A DNA stretch of 6,504 nt from Candidatus Hydrogenedentota bacterium (lineage in GTDB: Bacteria; Hydrogenedentota; Hydrogenedentia; Hydrogenedentales; SLHB01). The notes below the pieces were generated by a model. The model had not been told where the DNA came from and ran no database searches. It saw only the letters and a list, made by a program, of their open reading frames with translations. This document shows positions 5,530-6,504 of the stretch, in pieces (position 1 is the first letter of the stretch; each line of letters begins with the position of its first letter). The position numbers and the translations under genes are program-made. The stretch is from positions 1 to 6,504 of the forward strand of contig PUOI01000336.1 in assembly GCA_003552765.1 (NCBI GenBank). Direction: 5' to 3'.

Positions 5530-5902
5530 GCCTCTTCTCGACACGATTCGCATCCGGGGTCTGCTCATCCGCTGCATCGTGGGCGTGTATGAGGAAGAAC
5601 GAACCAAGAGACAAGACGTCATCCTGGACATCGCGCTGCACGCCGATCTGCGAAGGGCGTGTGAAAGCGACCGCATCGAAGACACGGTGGATTACAAGAG
5701 CGTGAAGAAGGCCGTGTTCCACTTGGTCGAGAACTCCTCGTTCTTCTTGATCGAGCGTCTCGCGGAAGCGGTCGCGCAATGCTGTCTCGAACAGAGCCCC
5801 ATCGTGCAGTGCGTGGAAGTCCAAGTCGAAAAGCCCGGTGCGTTGCGTTTCGCGCAAACCGTGTCGGTGGAGATCGTAAGGGAAAGGAATGAACCCGGCT
5901 GA
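5522..5902 (+). CDS. folB: Dihydroneopterin aldolase
   Basis: FolB cleaves 7,8-dihydroneopterin to 6-hydroxymethyl-7,8-dihydropterin and glycolaldehyde, and often epimerises it to dihydromonapterin. The protein has 126 residues, typical of the family, which forms octameric T-fold tunnels in the cytoplasm. Visible motifs are IRCIVGVYEEER (16-27) with the substrate-anchoring Glu around 24, DTVDY (54-58), FFLIERLAEAVA (74-85) with Glu78 and the VEKPGAL stretch (102-108) with Lys104 as the general acid/base. The start overlaps the reductase by 8 bases, and the end overlaps folK by 14. If the aldolase also epimerises, its dihydromonapterin would be a substrate for the reductase next door. FolX (a triphosphate epimerase) is a relative, but the Lys104-Pro motif and the folK neighbour favour the aldolase. 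Confidence 0.95.
   Translation: MAEPLLDTIRIRGLLIRCIVGVYEEERTKRQDVILDIALHADLRRACESDRIEDTVDYKSVKKAVFHLVENSSFFLIERLAEAVAQCCLEQSPIVQCVEVQVEKPGALRFAQTVSVEIVRERNEPG
5878..5883 (+). promoter_or_regulatory. Ribosome binding site of folK inside folB
   Basis: AAGGGA lies 5 bases before the ATG at 5889. It supports this start even though that creates a 14-base overlap with folB. Confidence 0.6.
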
Positions 5903-6422
5903 GGCGGAGATCCGGGTGTGCGTGGCGGTGGGCTCGAACATTGAGCCCTTGGAACACATCTCCGCCGCGCTCGAACGCTTGGCTGCGGAGCATCCCATCG
6001 AGGGGCTGTCCGCCTTTTACTGGTGTCCAGCGGTTGAGCGCGCCGGGCAGCCGCCGTTTCTGAACGGCGCGTGTTGTTTCCGGACAACCAAGCCGCCCCG
6101 GGAGCTGAAGTTCGGTCTGTTGCGCTTTATTGAAGAGGCCGAGGGCCGCGTGCGGACCGCCGACCGCCATGCTCCGCGTTCGCTCGACCTGGATATTGCA
6201 TTGTACGGGGACTGGGTGGTCGATGAGCAAGGGCTCACCATTCCCGACCCCGAGATCCGCACTCGAAGCTTTCTAGCGGTTCCCATAGCTGAGGCCTGGC
6301 CGGGCGTCACGTTGCCCGACACAGGCGAGCCGGTGCGCCAGGTGGCCGCCGCCTTGGATGCCTCAAACCTGGAGCGGGATTCAGCCTTTACCCAACAAAT
6401 GCAGCAAAGGTTTCTTGCATGA
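5889..6422 (+). CDS. folK: 2-amino-4-hydroxy-6-hydroxymethyldihydropteridine pyrophosphokinase (HPPK)
   Basis: FolK transfers pyrophosphate from ATP to 6-hydroxymethyl-7,8-dihydropterin, making the substrate of dihydropteroate synthase. At 177 residues it is a normal HPPK length. Motifs in order are VAVGSNIEP (12-20), QPPFLNGA (54-61) for pterin binding, IEEAEGRVR (81-89), APRSLDLDIALYG (95-107) with the two Mg-binding aspartates Asp100 and Asp102, and IPDPEIRTRSFLAVPIAE (118-135). In E. coli the last motif has His (PH, His115), which contacts ATP; here the aligned residue is Asp120. I believe PDP variants exist in other bacterial HPPKs, so this need not mean loss of function. The tail of about 25 residues after AALD is not diagnostic. 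It overlaps folB by 14 bases and folE by 4. Confidence 0.94.
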   Translation: MNPAEAEIRVCVAVGSNIEPLEHISAALERLAAEHPIEGLSAFYWCPAVERAGQPPFLNGACCFRTTKPPRELKFGLLRFIEEAEGRVRTADRHAPRSLDLDIALYGDWVVDEQGLTIPDPEIRTRSFLAVPIAEAWPGVTLPDTGEPVRQVAAALDASNLERDSAFTQQMQQRFLA

Positions 6423-6504
6423 ACACGGAACGCGTCGCAGAGTTGATACACAGCCTTCTTATTGAATTGGGCGAGGACCCCAACCGCGAGGGATTGGCCC
6501 GCAC
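6419..6504 (+). CDS. folE: GTP cyclohydrolase I, N-terminal fragment
   Basis: Only 28 codons are present before the right edge. The translation ends LGEDPNREGLAR, the well-known N-terminal family motif (GEDPxREGLxxTP) of GTP cyclohydrolase I, which makes 7,8-dihydroneopterin triphosphate from GTP as the first step of folate synthesis. The zinc-binding and catalytic residues are beyond the window. The ATG overlaps the folK stop as ATGA. AAAGG (6406-6410) lies 8 bases upstream as ribosome site. Its position last of the visible fol genes completes the route from GTP to HMDHP-PP, apart from dephosphorylation of the triphosphate. Confidence 0.92.
   Translation, partial: MNTERVAELIHSLLIELGEDPNREGLAR

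Noticed and set aside
4678..5685. Minus-strand open frame of 335 codons opposite the pteridine reductase
   Set aside because: Its composition is of the shadow type (Arg/Ser/Pro-rich, no motifs). The plus-strand SDR and folB are unambiguous.

Overview
The window is GC-rich bacterial chromosome from an organism that looks Gram-negative: it has exported HtrA-type proteins with Sec signal peptides and a complete folate pathway segment. The coding is dense in two blocks, separated by intergenic DNA full of palindromes. Interspersed hairpins of this kind and a multi-PDZ HtrA would fit a planctomycete or related PVC or candidate-phylum lineage. That placement is only an impression; no rRNA or marker gene is present to fix it.

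Layout: (1) Bases 1-454, minus strand: the N-terminal quarter of glmS (glucosamine-6-phosphate synthase), running off the left edge. (2) Bases 455-981: about 530 bases between divergent genes, with no convincing gene, two small hairpins and no clear promoter. (3) Bases 982-3920, plus strand: a two-gene unit for envelope protein quality control. The first gene is a 698-residue HtrA/DegP-type serine protease with an intact His-Asp-Ser triad and apparently four C-terminal PDZ-like domains. The second, 32 bases downstream, is a 269-residue secreted relative that lacks the catalytic His and Ser and has no PDZ domain, so it is a likely pseudoprotease partner. (4) Bases 3921-4779: about 860 bases without a gene. 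They hold a nested set of inverted palindromes (4089-4294) whose stems show compensatory base-pair changes. Two near-identical 14-base direct repeats lie outside this set. Two more strong hairpins follow at 4493-4562. The stretch ends in a perfect TATAAT box preceded by an operator-like dyad. (5) Bases 4780-6504, plus strand: a tightly overlapping pterin/folate operon of a FolM/PTR1-like pteridine reductase, folB, folK and the first 28 codons of folE.

The fol genes overlap by 8, 14 and 4 bases, which implies one transcript and coupled translation. FolE makes dihydroneopterin triphosphate, FolB cleaves dihydroneopterin, FolK pyrophosphorylates the product, and the leading reductase can reduce dihydropterins or dihydrofolate. 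The points most worth a second look are the protease/pseudoprotease pair, the covarying palindrome cluster, and the dyad that covers the -35 region of the fol promoter.
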